A model generated the notes under the pieces. That model searched no databases. It was not told where the DNA came from and saw only the letters and a list, made by a program, of their open reading frames with translations. This document shows, piece by piece, positions 15,763-26,031 of a stretch of DNA of 64,000 bases. This stretch comes from Streptomyces sp. Ru62. GTDB taxonomy: Bacteria > Actinomycetota > Actinomycetes > Streptomycetales > Streptomycetaceae. The translations under genes were made by a program, and so were the position numbers. Location: NCBI RefSeq assembly GCF_002920615.1, contig NZ_PQSU01000015.1:171046-235045 (forward strand). Reading direction: 5' to 3'. Every line of letters starts with the position of its first letter. Positions within the stretch are counted from its first letter, which is position 1.

Positions 15763-17027
15763 ATCGTCGAGTCGTCATCACCGGGATGGGAGTGCGGGCA
15801 CCAGGATCACGAGGCAAGGGCGCCTTTTGGGATTTGCTGTCCTCCGGCCGTACGGCGACCCGCCGCATTTCGTTCTTCGATCCCTCGCCCTACCGGTCCC
15901 AGGTCGCGGCCGAGGTGGACTTCGACGCGGCGGAGGAGGGGCTCACCCCCCGTGAGGTACGGCGGATGGACCGCGCCACGCAGCTCGCGGTGGTCGCCGC
16001 CAGGGAGGCGGTGGCCGACAGCGGCATCGATCTGGACGCGCTGTCGCCGTACCGGACGGGGGTCAGCCTGGGCAGCGCGGTCGCGGCGGCGACCAGCCTG
16101 GAGCAGGAGTACCTGGTGCTGTCCGACGCGGGCAGGAACTGGGAGATGTCGCCCGACCACCTCTCGCCGCACATGTTCGACCACATGGTGCCGAGCATCA
16201 TGCCGGCCGAGATCGCCTGGGCGTTCGGCGCCGAGGGGCCGGTCACGATGGTCTCGGACGGCTGCACCTCCGGGCTCGACTCCGTCGGGCACGCCGTCTC
16301 GCTGATCCGCGAGGGCAGCGCCGACGTCATGATCGCGGGGGCCACCGACACCCCCATCACCCCGATCGTGGTCGCCTGTTTCGACGCGATCAAGGCGACC
16401 ACCACCTACAACGACGACCCCGCCCACGCGTCCAAGCCGTTCGACGGCACCCGCAACGGGTTCGTGCTCGCGGAGGGCGCGGCCTTCTTCGTACTGGAGG
16501 AGCTGACCGCCGCCCGGCGGCGCGGCGCACGGGCGTACGCGGAGGTCGGCGGCTTCGCCACCCGCTGCAACGCCTACCACATGACCGGCCTCAAGGCCGA
16601 CGGCCGGGAGATGGCGGAGGCGATCCGCGCCGCGCTCGGCCAGGCGCGGGTTCACCCGTCCGAGGTGGACTACATCAACGCGCACGGCTCGGGGACGAAG
16701 CAGAACGACCGGCACGAGACGGCGGCGTTCAAGCGGAGCCTCGGCGAGTACGCGTACAAGACGCCGATCAGCTCGATCAAGTCGATGGTGGGGCACTCGC
16801 TCGGCGCCGTCGGCTCGGTCGAGATCGCGGCCTCGCTGCTGGCGATGGCGCACCACACGGTGCCGCCGACGGCGAACCTGCACGTGAGCGATCCGCTGTG
16901 CGATCTGGACTATGTGCCGAACGTGGCCCGCGAGCACCGCACCGACACCGTGCTGACGGTCGGCAGCGGCTTCGGCGGCTTCCAGAGCGCGATGGTCCTG
17001 ACCCGGCCGGACCGGGAGGCGTCATGA
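15759..17027 (+). CDS. type II PKS ketosynthase alpha (KSalpha)
   Basis: A 422-residue ketosynthase of the ActI-ORF1 type. Active-site Cys169 lies in VSDGCTSGLDS, and the catalytic histidines are His309 (INAHGSGTKQND) and His346 (MVGHSLGAVGS). With KSbeta it condenses malonyl units on the ACP to a poly-beta-ketone. It starts at ATG within ATGA of the 11-residue leader and its stop overlaps the KSbeta start (ATGA), so all steps are translationally coupled. An upstream SARP operator predicts activation by the regulator at 595. The length and motifs are entirely normal. Confidence 0.97.
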   Translation: MNRRVVITGMGVRAPGSRGKGAFWDLLSSGRTATRRISFFDPSPYRSQVAAEVDFDAAEEGLTPREVRRMDRATQLAVVAAREAVADSGIDLDALSPYRTGVSLGSAVAAATSLEQEYLVLSDAGRNWEMSPDHLSPHMFDHMVPSIMPAEIAWAFGAEGPVTMVSDGCTSGLDSVGHAVSLIREGSADVMIAGATDTPITPIVVACFDAIKATTTYNDDPAHASKPFDGTRNGFVLAEGAAFFVLEELTAARRRGARAYAEVGGFATRCNAYHMTGLKADGREMAEAIRAALGQARVHPSEVDYINAHGSGTKQNDRHETAAFKRSLGEYAYKTPISSIKSMVGHSLGAVGSVEIAASLLAMAHHTVPPTANLHVSDPLCDLDYVPNVAREHRTDTVLTVGSGFGGFQSAMVLTRPDREAS

Positions 17028-18259
17028 CCGTGATCACCGGTGTGGGTGTGGTCGCACCGAACGGTGTCGGCCTCAAGGAGTTCTGGGCGGCGACCCTGTC
17101 CGGCCGCACCGGCATCAGGGAGCTGGACCGGTTCGACACCTCCGGCTATCCGGCGCGGCTGGCCGGCCTCGTGGAGGGGCTGGACCCGGCCCAGCACCTG
17201 CCCAGCACCCTGATGGCGCAGACCGATGTCTCCACCCGCCTGGCGCTGATCGCCGCCCAGGACGCCATCGAGGACGCGGGAGTGGACACGTCCGCCCTGA
17301 GGGACTACGACATGGGCGTCGTCACGGCCAACGCCTCCGGGGGCTTCGACTTCACCCACCGGGAGTTCAAGAAGCTCTGGAGCCTCGGGCCGGAACACGT
17401 CAGCGTGTACGAGTCGTTCGCCTGGTTCTACGCGGTGAACACCGGCCAGATCTCCATCAGGCACAAGATGCGCGGCCCGTCCATCGCGCTGGTCGCCGAA
17501 CAGGCGGGCGGGCTCGACGCGCTGGGGCAGGCCAGGCGGGTGGCCCGGACCGGTGTGCCGCTCGTGGTGTGCGGCGGGGTCGACTCCGCCTTCGACCCGT
17601 GGGGCTGGGCCTCGCACCTGGCGGGCGGGCGGGTCAGCCTCGACCCCGACCCGGCCACCGCGTACCGGCCGTTCGACCGGCACGCGGCCGGTTACGTGCC
17701 CGGCGAGGGCGGCGCGATCTGCGTCGTGGAGGACCCGGCGGCGGCCCGCGCCCGAGGGGCCCGTGTCTACGGCGAGATCGCGGGCCACGCGGCCACGTTC
17801 GACCCGGCCCCCGGCACCGGACGCCCACCGGGCCTCGGCCGGGCCGCGCGGCTCGCCCTGGCGGACGCCGGGATCGGCCCGGACGCGGTGGACGTCGTGT
17901 TCGCCGACGCGGCGGGCCTGCCCGCGCTGGACCGGGCCGAGGCGGAGGCCCTGCGGGACCTCTTCGGGGCCGGCGGCGTTCCCGTCACCGCGCCCAAGTC
18001 CCTGACCGGCAGGCTCTTCTCCGGCGGCGGGGTCCTCGACGTCGTCGCGGCCCTGATGAGCATCCGGGAGGGGGTGATCCCACCGACCTCCGAGGCCGTT
18101 TCGCCGCCCGACGACTACGGCCTCGACCTCGTCGTCGGTGAGCCCCGCCCGGCGGCGGTCGAGACCGCGCTGGTCCTGGCCCGGGGCCGCTGGGGGTTCA
18201 ACGCCGCAGTCGTCATCCACCTCGCCCAGAACGGAATCCGACCATGCCCGAACCGATGA
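17024..18259 (+). CDS. type II PKS chain-length factor (KSbeta)
   Basis: A 411-residue partner of KSalpha. The active-site Cys is replaced by Gln160 (LVAEQAGGLDA), the diagnostic change of chain-length factors. The tunnel-gating segment GGFDFTHREF has Phe108, Thr111 and Phe115 with the same spacing as Phe109/Thr112/Phe116 of the actinorhodin CLF, which limits chains to about 16 carbons. That suggests an octaketide-sized product, though other residues contribute. It overlaps KSalpha by 4 nt and the ACP gene by 16 nt. Confidence 0.95.
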   Translation: MTVITGVGVVAPNGVGLKEFWAATLSGRTGIRELDRFDTSGYPARLAGLVEGLDPAQHLPSTLMAQTDVSTRLALIAAQDAIEDAGVDTSALRDYDMGVVTANASGGFDFTHREFKKLWSLGPEHVSVYESFAWFYAVNTGQISIRHKMRGPSIALVAEQAGGLDALGQARRVARTGVPLVVCGGVDSAFDPWGWASHLAGGRVSLDPDPATAYRPFDRHAAGYVPGEGGAICVVEDPAAARARGARVYGEIAGHAATFDPAPGTGRPPGLGRAARLALADAGIGPDAVDVVFADAAGLPALDRAEAEALRDLFGAGGVPVTAPKSLTGRLFSGGGVLDVVAALMSIREGVIPPTSEAVSPPDDYGLDLVVGEPRPAAVETALVLARGRWGFNAAVVIHLAQNGIRPCPNR

Positions 18260-18498
18260 CCATCGACGAACTGCACGGCATCCTCGTCTCCTGCGCCGGC
18301 GGCGGGGAGTTCGCCGAGGTGCCCGACGACCTCGCCGACATGCCGCTGGACGACCTCGGCTACGACTCGCTGGCGCTCATCGAGACGGCGACCCGGCTCA
18401 AGGTGGAGCACGGGGTGGTCGTGCCGGACGAGCAGATCACCGAGGTGGGCACCCTCGGCGAACTGCTCCGCCTGGTCAACGACCGCATCGCCGCCTAG
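18244..18498 (+). CDS. acyl carrier protein of the type II PKS
   Basis: An 84-residue ACP. The phosphopantetheine site is Ser42 in DLGYDSLALIE, on a typical four-helix profile (MTIDELHGIL, VPDEQITEVGTLGELLRLV). It carries the growing chain between KSalpha/KSbeta and tailoring enzymes. ATG at 18244 has GGA 8-9 nt upstream. A second ATG at 18256 overlaps the KSbeta stop as ATGA and is an alternative start. It is the last recognisable gene of the cluster on this side. Confidence 0.94.
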   Translation: MPEPMTIDELHGILVSCAGGGEFAEVPDDLADMPLDDLGYDSLALIETATRLKVEHGVVVPDEQITEVGTLGELLRLVNDRIAA

Positions 18499-18782
18499 GC
18501 GCGAGGCCCCGCAGCGTCGTCGCCGGTCGCCGGCTCCCCCGGTGCACCTCACAGCGGCCTGAGCCGGACGACCGGGACCGGCGGATTCGTTCCGTCCGGG
18601 GCCGGCGGGCCGTGCCCCGCGCCCTCCCGGCCCGGCGCCCGGCGGACGCTCCTGCCGGTCGTCGGGCCCTCTCCTGGCGGGCCGCCTCTCCCGGGTGACC
18701 GTATGGACGTGACCGGCGCCCGGGGGAACACCGCGGCCGGCTCCCGCGTTGATCTCGTCCGGGAGGAACGGAGGCCCAGGCA

Positions 18783-19847
18783 GTGCACGGTGAGTACAAG
18801 GTGCCCGGCGGCAAGCTCGTCGTCGTGGACGTGGACGTCGAGGACGGCGTGCTGCGGCACGTCCGCGTGGCGGGTGACTTCTTCCTGGAGCCGGACGAGG
18901 CACTGGAGGCGGTGAACCGCGCGCTGGAGGGCGCCCCGGCGGACACGGACGCGGCGGGGCTGGCCGCACGGATCGAGGCGGCACTGCCGGCGGGGACAGT
19001 GATGTACGGGCTGACGTCGGAGGGCGTCGGCACGGCGGTCCGCCGCGCGCTCGCGCACGCGACGGACTGGACGGACTACGACTGGCAGCTGATCCACGAG
19101 GCCCCGCAGTCGCCCGCCCTGCACATGGCGCTGGACGAGGTGCTGACCGCCGAGGTGGCCGCGGGCCGGCGGGCGCCGACGCTGCGGGTGTGGGAGTGGG
19201 GCGCCCCCGCGGTGATCATCGGCAGCTTCCAGTCGCTGCGCAACGAGGTGGACCCGGAGGGCGCCGCCCGGCACGGCATCGAGGTCGTGCGGCGGATCTC
19301 CGGGGGCGGCGCGATGTTCGTGGAGCCCGGCAACACGATCACCTACTCGCTGTCGGTGCCCGAGTCCCTCGTGCAGGGCCTGTCCTTCCAGGACAGCTAC
19401 GCCTATCTGGACGACTGGGTGCTGGGCGCCCTCGGCGACATGGGCATCCGGGCCTGGTACCAGCCGCTGAACGACATCGCGACCGACCAGGGCAAGATCG
19501 CGGGCGCGGCGCAGAAGCGGATCGTCGGCCCCGGCGGCGGCCCGGGTGCCGTACTGCACCACGTGACCATGTCGTACGACATCGACGCGGACAAGATGGT
19601 CGAGGTGCTGCGGATCGGGCGGGAGAAGCTGTCCGACAAGGGGACGAGGAGCGCGAAGAAGCGGGTCGACCCGCTGCGGCGGCAGACCGGGCTGCCGCGC
19701 GAGGCCGTCATCGACCGGATGATCGCCTCCTTCCGCGCGCGCTACGGCCTGGCGCAGGGCAAGGTCACCGACGAGGAGCTGGCGCGGGCAGAGGAGCTGG
19801 CGCGCACCAAGTTCTCGTCGCCGGAGTGGACGGCGCGGGTGCCGTAA
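18783..19847 (+). CDS. lipoate-protein ligase A family, accessory domain first
   Basis: A 354-residue protein. Residues ~1-85 resemble the small lipoate-ligase C-terminal/accessory domain (YKVPGGKLVVVDVDVEDGVLRHVRVAGDF), here placed at the N-terminus. Residues ~95-350 are the catalytic BPL/LplA domain with VRRISGGGAMFVEPGN, NDIATDQGKIAGAAQKR (catalytic Lys) and LHHVTMSYDID. It attaches lipoate or octanoate to lipoyl domains of 2-oxoacid dehydrogenases or GcvH. GTG has GGAGG 8 nt upstream. It is 284 bp past the ACP, a gap with no visible gene, and probably marks the start of ordinary chromosome. Confidence 0.85.
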   Translation: MHGEYKVPGGKLVVVDVDVEDGVLRHVRVAGDFFLEPDEALEAVNRALEGAPADTDAAGLAARIEAALPAGTVMYGLTSEGVGTAVRRALAHATDWTDYDWQLIHEAPQSPALHMALDEVLTAEVAAGRRAPTLRVWEWGAPAVIIGSFQSLRNEVDPEGAARHGIEVVRRISGGGAMFVEPGNTITYSLSVPESLVQGLSFQDSYAYLDDWVLGALGDMGIRAWYQPLNDIATDQGKIAGAAQKRIVGPGGGPGAVLHHVTMSYDIDADKMVEVLRIGREKLSDKGTRSAKKRVDPLRRQTGLPREAVIDRMIASFRARYGLAQGKVTDEELARAEELARTKFSSPEWTARVP

Positions 19848-20065
19848 CCGCACCCCGTGCCGTGCCGGCGGCCGTCGGCGGTTCGTGGTGCCCGCGGCCG
19901 GCCGGGGGGCATAACGGGCCAAGCAGTACCTCGTGAACACGCGGCCGTGATCGGGCGGGTACGCAGCGAGTTGGCACTTCCGCCCCACCGGGAGTCGTGT
20001 GACACTGTCGTCCCCGTCCACCATGCGGACCCCCTCCGCACCCCCTCCCCCACGAGAAGTGCGCT

Positions 20066-20734
20066 GTGCGTTCCCTTCCTCTGCCGCTCGCTCTCACCGC
20101 GCGCCTGACGCCGGTCGCGGTGCTCGCGTGCGCCGGCTGGGCGCTGTCGTCCGGCCCGGCCGCGCCGCCGGCCTCCGCCGGGCACCAGACGGCCCAGAAG
20201 ACGCCCGCCGGGTCCTCCGCCGCCGCGCCGTCGTCCACCACGGCGGCGAAGACGTACAGCACCGCGCCCGCCCCCTGCTCCGCCGTGCCCGCCGGCACCG
20301 TCAAGTCCCTGGTTCCCGGGGCGAAGACGGCCGGCAAGGAGATCCCGTCCACGGACACCGCACTGCGCCGCACCTGCTCCTGGAACGCGCTCCAGGGCTA
20401 CGACTACCGCTGGCTCGACGTGTCCTTCGAGATCAGCGAGTCGGACCAGCAGGCGAAGAAGGAGTACGAGCAGCGGGTCGCCGAGAAGAGCGGCGGCGGG
20501 GTCGTCCCCGGGCTCGGGGAAAGCGCCTACTCCGTCGTGAACCTCACCACGGAGGACGGCCAGCAGACCCGTGAGGGCGTGGTGCTGGTCCGCGCCGCCA
20601 ACGCCCTCGTCGTCGTCACCTACAACGGAAGCGACTTCGAGAGCAAGAAAGCCCCCGGTACGGACGAGATCAACAAGGGTGCCATCAAGGCGGCGAAGTC
20701 GGCGGTGGCCGCGCTGGGCGCCGACCGGGGCTGA
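20066..20734 (+). CDS. secreted DUF3558-like protein
   Basis: A 222-residue exported protein. A signal peptide (LALTARLTPVAVLACAGWAL) contains a lipobox-like VLAC, so it may be a lipoprotein. A Ser/Thr/Ala/Pro-rich linker (~38-65) follows, then a compact domain with two cysteines (APCSAVPAGTVKSLVPG and RRTCSWNAL), the cysteine pair seen in DUF3558 proteins. The domain ends with VVLVRAANALVVVTYNG. Function is unknown; such proteins are common in actinomycete cell envelopes. The start is GTG. It converges on the NCS1 transporter gene. Confidence 0.7.
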   Translation: MRSLPLPLALTARLTPVAVLACAGWALSSGPAAPPASAGHQTAQKTPAGSSAAAPSSTTAAKTYSTAPAPCSAVPAGTVKSLVPGAKTAGKEIPSTDTALRRTCSWNALQGYDYRWLDVSFEISESDQQAKKEYEQRVAEKSGGGVVPGLGESAYSVVNLTTEDGQQTREGVVLVRAANALVVVTYNGSDFESKKAPGTDEINKGAIKAAKSAVAALGADRG

Positions 20735-20936
20735 TCCCGCGACGCCGTCCGGACCAGCCCGGCCGGTGGCCGGTGATGGGGGCCGCCCCTGTGCGCGGCA
20801 CGCCGGTGGTCGAGTCCCGGCCCGAGCCCGGTCCCTGCGCCGTACGCCGGTGTTCAGGTCGGCCGGCCCGGGCCGAGGCCCTGACCGTGGTCGACGACTG
20901 CCCGGGCGCCGCGCCCCCATGACGATGCCGGTCCGC

Positions 20937-22460
<1,524 letters not shown>

Positions 22461-22581
22461 GGGCTGGCCAATCGGGGAGAGGCGGATCGGGATGGCCGTG
22501 CGGGCACCAGCCCCCTCCCCAGGCGCCGGGGAGGGGAGACCAAGAGGGGGCGTGGGGGGACTCGTAGCGCGTGGACGGGGG

Positions 22582-23601
22582 TCAGGAGTTGACGGCGGGG
22601 ATGACGTGGTGGCCGTAGGCCTCGATGGTGGCTTCCTGCGCGTCGTGCATGTCGTACACCGCGAACTGGTCGACGCCCAGGGCGCGCAGCGCGGTCAGCT
22701 TCTCGATGTGCTTCTCGACCGGGCCGATGACGCAGAACCGGTCCACGATCTCGTCGGGCACGAACGCGGTGTCCGGGTTGCCGCTGCGGCCGTGGTGGGC
22801 GTAGTCGTAGCCCTGCCGGGCCCTGATGTAGTCGGTGAGTTCCGCGGGGACCTGCGCGGAGTGCTCGCCGTACCTGGCGACCAGGTCGGCGACGTGGTTG
22901 CCGACCATGCCGCCGAACCAGCGGCACTGGTCGCGGGCGTGCGCCAGGGCCTCGGGCGAGTCGTCCTCGGTGACATAGGCGGGGGCGGCGACGCAGATCG
23001 TCACCTCGGACGGGTCACGCCCGGCCTCGGCCGCCGCGTCCTTGACCGCCTTCACCATGTACTCGGTCAGGTACAGGTCGGCGAGCTGGAGGATGAACCC
23101 GTCCGCCTCCTCGCCGGTCATCTTCAGCGCCTTCGGTCCGTACGCGGCCATCCAGACGGGGAGTTCGGCGCCCTCCTTGATCCACGGGAAGCGGATCTTG
23201 GTACCGCCGAGGTCGGCCTCCTCGCCCCGGCCGAGGGCGCGGATGACCTTCATGGCCTCGCTGATCCGGGCGAGGGTGTTGGGTCTGCGGCCCGCGACGC
23301 GCATCGCGGAGTCGCCGCGGCCGATGCCGCAGACGGTGCGGTTGCCGAACATGTCGTTGAGGGTGGCGAAGGTGGAGGCGGTGACCTCCCAGGTGCGGGT
23401 GCCAGGGTTGGTGACCATCGGGCCGACCGTGAGCTTCTGGGTGTTCGCCAGGATCTGGCTGTAGATCACGAACGGTTCCTGCCAGAGCACGGCGGAGTCG
23501 AAGGTCCAGCCGTAGCGGAAGCCGTTGCGTTCCGCCCGTTTCATCAGGCTGACGACCCGGGAGGCGGGCGGGTCGGTCTGGAGGACGAGTCCGAAGTCCA
23601 T
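22582..23601 (-). CDS. LLM-class F420-dependent oxidoreductase (TIGR03842-like)
   Basis: A 339-residue LLM-fold oxidoreductase (MDFGLVLQTDPPASRV, YGWTFDSAVLWQEPFVI, TVCGIGRGDSAMR, PVWMAAYGPKALKMTGEEADG). Members of this subgroup recur beside dihydropyrimidinase genes in actinomycetes. It may carry out the pyrimidine-ring redox step otherwise done by dihydropyrimidine dehydrogenase, for which no gene is seen here; that is inference. ATG at 23601 has AGGAG 8 nt upstream. It starts 11 nt after the dihydropyrimidinase stop and is cotranscribed with it. Confidence 0.85.
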   Translation of the reverse strand: MDFGLVLQTDPPASRVVSLMKRAERNGFRYGWTFDSAVLWQEPFVIYSQILANTQKLTVGPMVTNPGTRTWEVTASTFATLNDMFGNRTVCGIGRGDSAMRVAGRRPNTLARISEAMKVIRALGRGEEADLGGTKIRFPWIKEGAELPVWMAAYGPKALKMTGEEADGFILQLADLYLTEYMVKAVKDAAAEAGRDPSEVTICVAAPAYVTEDDSPEALAHARDQCRWFGGMVGNHVADLVARYGEHSAQVPAELTDYIRARQGYDYAHHGRSGNPDTAFVPDEIVDRFCVIGPVEKHIEKLTALRALGVDQFAVYDMHDAQEATIEAYGHHVIPAVNS

Positions 23602-23612
23602 GGGCGCCACTC

Positions 23613-25007
23613 CTAGGTGAGGTACTGACAGGTGGAGCGCGGGGTGAAGACGCCGTGCCCGGCGCGTCCGGTGTACTCCCGCTGGTCGATGACGACTTCG
23701 CCGCGTGACAGGACCGTCTCGACGCGGCCGGTGACGCGCTTGCCCTCGTACGCCGAGTAGTCGACGTTCATGTGGTGGGTCTCGGCGGACATCACCTGTT
23801 CGGCGTGCGGATCGTAGATGACGACGTCCGCGTCGGCGCCCGGGGTGATGGTTCCCTTCTTCGGGTACAGGCCGAACATCCGGGCCGGGGCGGCGCAGGC
23901 GATCTCGATCCAGCGGCGACGGGAGATGTGTCCGTCCACGACCGCCTGGTGGAGCAGGTCCATGCGGTTCTCCACGCCCGGCAGTCCGTTGGGGATCTTG
24001 GAGAAGTCACCGCGGCCCAGTTCCTTCTGGCCGGTGAAGCAGAAGGGGCAGTGGTCGGTGGAGACGACCTGGAGGTCGTTGGTCCTCAGGCCCTGCCACA
24101 GCCTGGCCTGGTGCTCCTTCGGCCTGAGGGGCGTGCTGCACACGTACTTGGCGCCCTCGAAGTCCGGCTCGGCCAGGTTGTCGGTGGACAGGAACAGGTA
24201 CTGCGGGCAGGTCTCGCCGAAGACGTTCAGCCCCTCGTCGCGCGCCCGCGACAGCTCGGCCACGGCCTCCATGGCGGAGACGTGCACGACGTACAGGGGC
24301 GCGCCGGCCACCTGGGCGAGCTTGATGGCCCGGTGGGTGGCCTCCGCCTCCAGCAGGGCCTTGCGCACCTCGCCGTGGTGGCGGGGATCGGTCTCGCCCC
24401 GGGCGAGCGCCTGCTCGACCAGCACGTCGATGGCGATGCCGTTCTCGGCGTGCATCATGATCAGCCCGCCGTTCTCGGCGGAACGCTGCATGGCGCGCAG
24501 GATCTGCCCGTCGTCGCTGTAGAAGACCCCGGGGTAGGCCATGAACTGCTTGAAGCTGGTGACCCCCTCCTCGATGAGCAGGTCCATCTCCTTGAGCGTC
24601 TCGGGGTTCACATCGGAGACGATCATGTGGAAGGCGTAGTCGATCGCGCAGTTGCCCTCGGCCTTGGCGTGCCAGGTGTCCAGGCCCTCGCGCAGGGTGC
24701 GGCCGACGCTCTGCACCGCGAAGTCCACGATGGTGGTCGTACCGCCCCAGGCGGCGGCCCGGGTGCCGGTCTCGAAGGTGTCGGAGGCGAAGGTGCCGCC
24801 GAACGGCAACTCCATGTGGGTGTGGGCGTCGACGCCGCCCGGGATGACGTACTTCCCGGTGGCGTCGATCGTGCGGTCCGCGCTCCAGCTCTGTGAGCCG
24901 GGCGTGGCGAGCGCGGCGATGCGGGAGTCCTCGATGAGGACGTCGGCGTGGATCTCGTCGGACGCGGTGATGACTAGGCCACCGTGGATGACGGTACGGC
25001 TGCTCAT
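23613..25007 (-). CDS. hydA: dihydropyrimidinase / D-hydantoinase
   Basis: A 464-residue cyclic amidohydrolase. Metal ligands His62 and His64 (DAHTHME), carboxylated Lys153 (TSFKQFMAYPG), His186 (MMHAENG), the VVHVSAME His and the STDHCPF Asp are all present. It opens dihydrouracil/dihydrothymine or 5-substituted hydantoins to N-carbamoyl amino acids. AGGAG sits ~5 nt before the ATG. The surrounding transporter, ureidopropionases and aminotransferase complete the reductive pyrimidine route. Length and motifs are normal. Confidence 0.95.
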   Translation of the reverse strand: MSSRTVIHGGLVITASDEIHADVLIEDSRIAALATPGSQSWSADRTIDATGKYVIPGGVDAHTHMELPFGGTFASDTFETGTRAAAWGGTTTIVDFAVQSVGRTLREGLDTWHAKAEGNCAIDYAFHMIVSDVNPETLKEMDLLIEEGVTSFKQFMAYPGVFYSDDGQILRAMQRSAENGGLIMMHAENGIAIDVLVEQALARGETDPRHHGEVRKALLEAEATHRAIKLAQVAGAPLYVVHVSAMEAVAELSRARDEGLNVFGETCPQYLFLSTDNLAEPDFEGAKYVCSTPLRPKEHQARLWQGLRTNDLQVVSTDHCPFCFTGQKELGRGDFSKIPNGLPGVENRMDLLHQAVVDGHISRRRWIEIACAAPARMFGLYPKKGTITPGADADVVIYDPHAEQVMSAETHHMNVDYSAYEGKRVTGRVETVLSRGEVVIDQREYTGRAGHGVFTPRSTCQYLT

Positions 25008-25032
25008 GCTGCTCCTTCTGTCAACGTTGCCG

Positions 25033-25875
25033 TCAGGGCGCCGTCAGCGGTCCGTAGGCCCCCGGCGCCCGGTCGCGGTAGAACTGCCAGCGGTCGCGGA
25101 CCTCGCGGAGCCCCGCCAGGTCCAGGTCGCGGACGACGAGTTCGGTCTCCTTGTCGCTCGCGACCTCGCCGACGAACTGGGCCTCCGGGTCCACGAAGTA
25201 GGTGGTGCCGTAGAAGTCGTTGTCGCCCAGGTCCTCCACGCCGACCCGGTTGATCGCGCCGACGAAGTACTCGTTGGCGACGGCCGCCGCCGGCTGCTCC
25301 AGCTGCCAGAGGTAGCGGGACAGGCCGCGCGAGGTGGCCGACGGGTTGAAGACGATCTCGGCGCCGGCGAGGCCGAGCGCCCGCCAGCCCTCCGGGAAGT
25401 GGCGGTCGTAGCAGATGTACACGCCGATCCGGCCGGCGGCGGTGTCGAAGACGGGCCAGCCGCTGTTGCCGGGGCGGAAGTAGAACTTCTCCCAGAACCC
25501 CTGGACCTGCGGGATGTGGGTCTTGCGGTACTTGCCGAGGTAGGAGCCGTCCGCGTCGATCACGGCGGCCGTGTTGTACAGGACGCCCGGCTGCTCCTCC
25601 TCGTACATGGGCAGGACCAGGACGATGCCCAGCTCGCGGGCGAGGGCCTGGAAGCGCTGCACGGTCGGGCCCTCGGGGATCCGCTCGGCGTACTCGTAGA
25701 ACGCCTTGTCCTGGACCTGGCAGAAGTAGGGGCCGTAGAACAGCTCCTGGAAGCAGAGGACTTGGGCGCCCTGCGCGGCGGCGTCGCGGGCCGCCTGCTC
25801 GTGCACCTGGATCATGGACTCCTTGTCGCCGGTCCAGGCGGTCTGGAAGAGGGCGGCACGGATCACTCGGCTCAT
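25033..25875 (-). CDS. nitrilase-superfamily beta-ureidopropionase (copy 1)
   Basis: A 280-residue carbon-nitrogen hydrolase. The Glu44-Lys118-Cys155 triad is visible in FQELFYGPYF, GKYRKTHIPQ and YICYDRHFPEGW. It hydrolyses N-carbamoyl-beta-alanine or a similar carbamoyl amino acid to the free amino acid, ammonia and CO2, the step after HydA. It lies 25 nt upstream of hydA on the same strand. A second copy with the triad at identical residue numbers is at 28895-29737. N-carbamoylputrescine amidases look alike, but context favours ureidopropionase. Confidence 0.9.
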   Translation of the reverse strand: MSRVIRAALFQTAWTGDKESMIQVHEQAARDAAAQGAQVLCFQELFYGPYFCQVQDKAFYEYAERIPEGPTVQRFQALARELGIVLVLPMYEEEQPGVLYNTAAVIDADGSYLGKYRKTHIPQVQGFWEKFYFRPGNSGWPVFDTAAGRIGVYICYDRHFPEGWRALGLAGAEIVFNPSATSRGLSRYLWQLEQPAAAVANEYFVGAINRVGVEDLGDNDFYGTTYFVDPEAQFVGEVASDKETELVVRDLDLAGLREVRDRWQFYRDRAPGAYGPLTAP

Positions 25876-26031
25876 CGGGACCTCCGGTTAGCTCGGTGTG
25901 CGGTGAGCGTAGGAAGCCCGGAGGGCCGGTTCGACGGGCAGCGTGTCACGTCCGCGGGCGGTCGGCGTGCCACCGTGTCACGCGTGCGCGGTCCCATGTT
26001 TCACCGCCGTTGTCGCAGGTCGTCGCATGTT

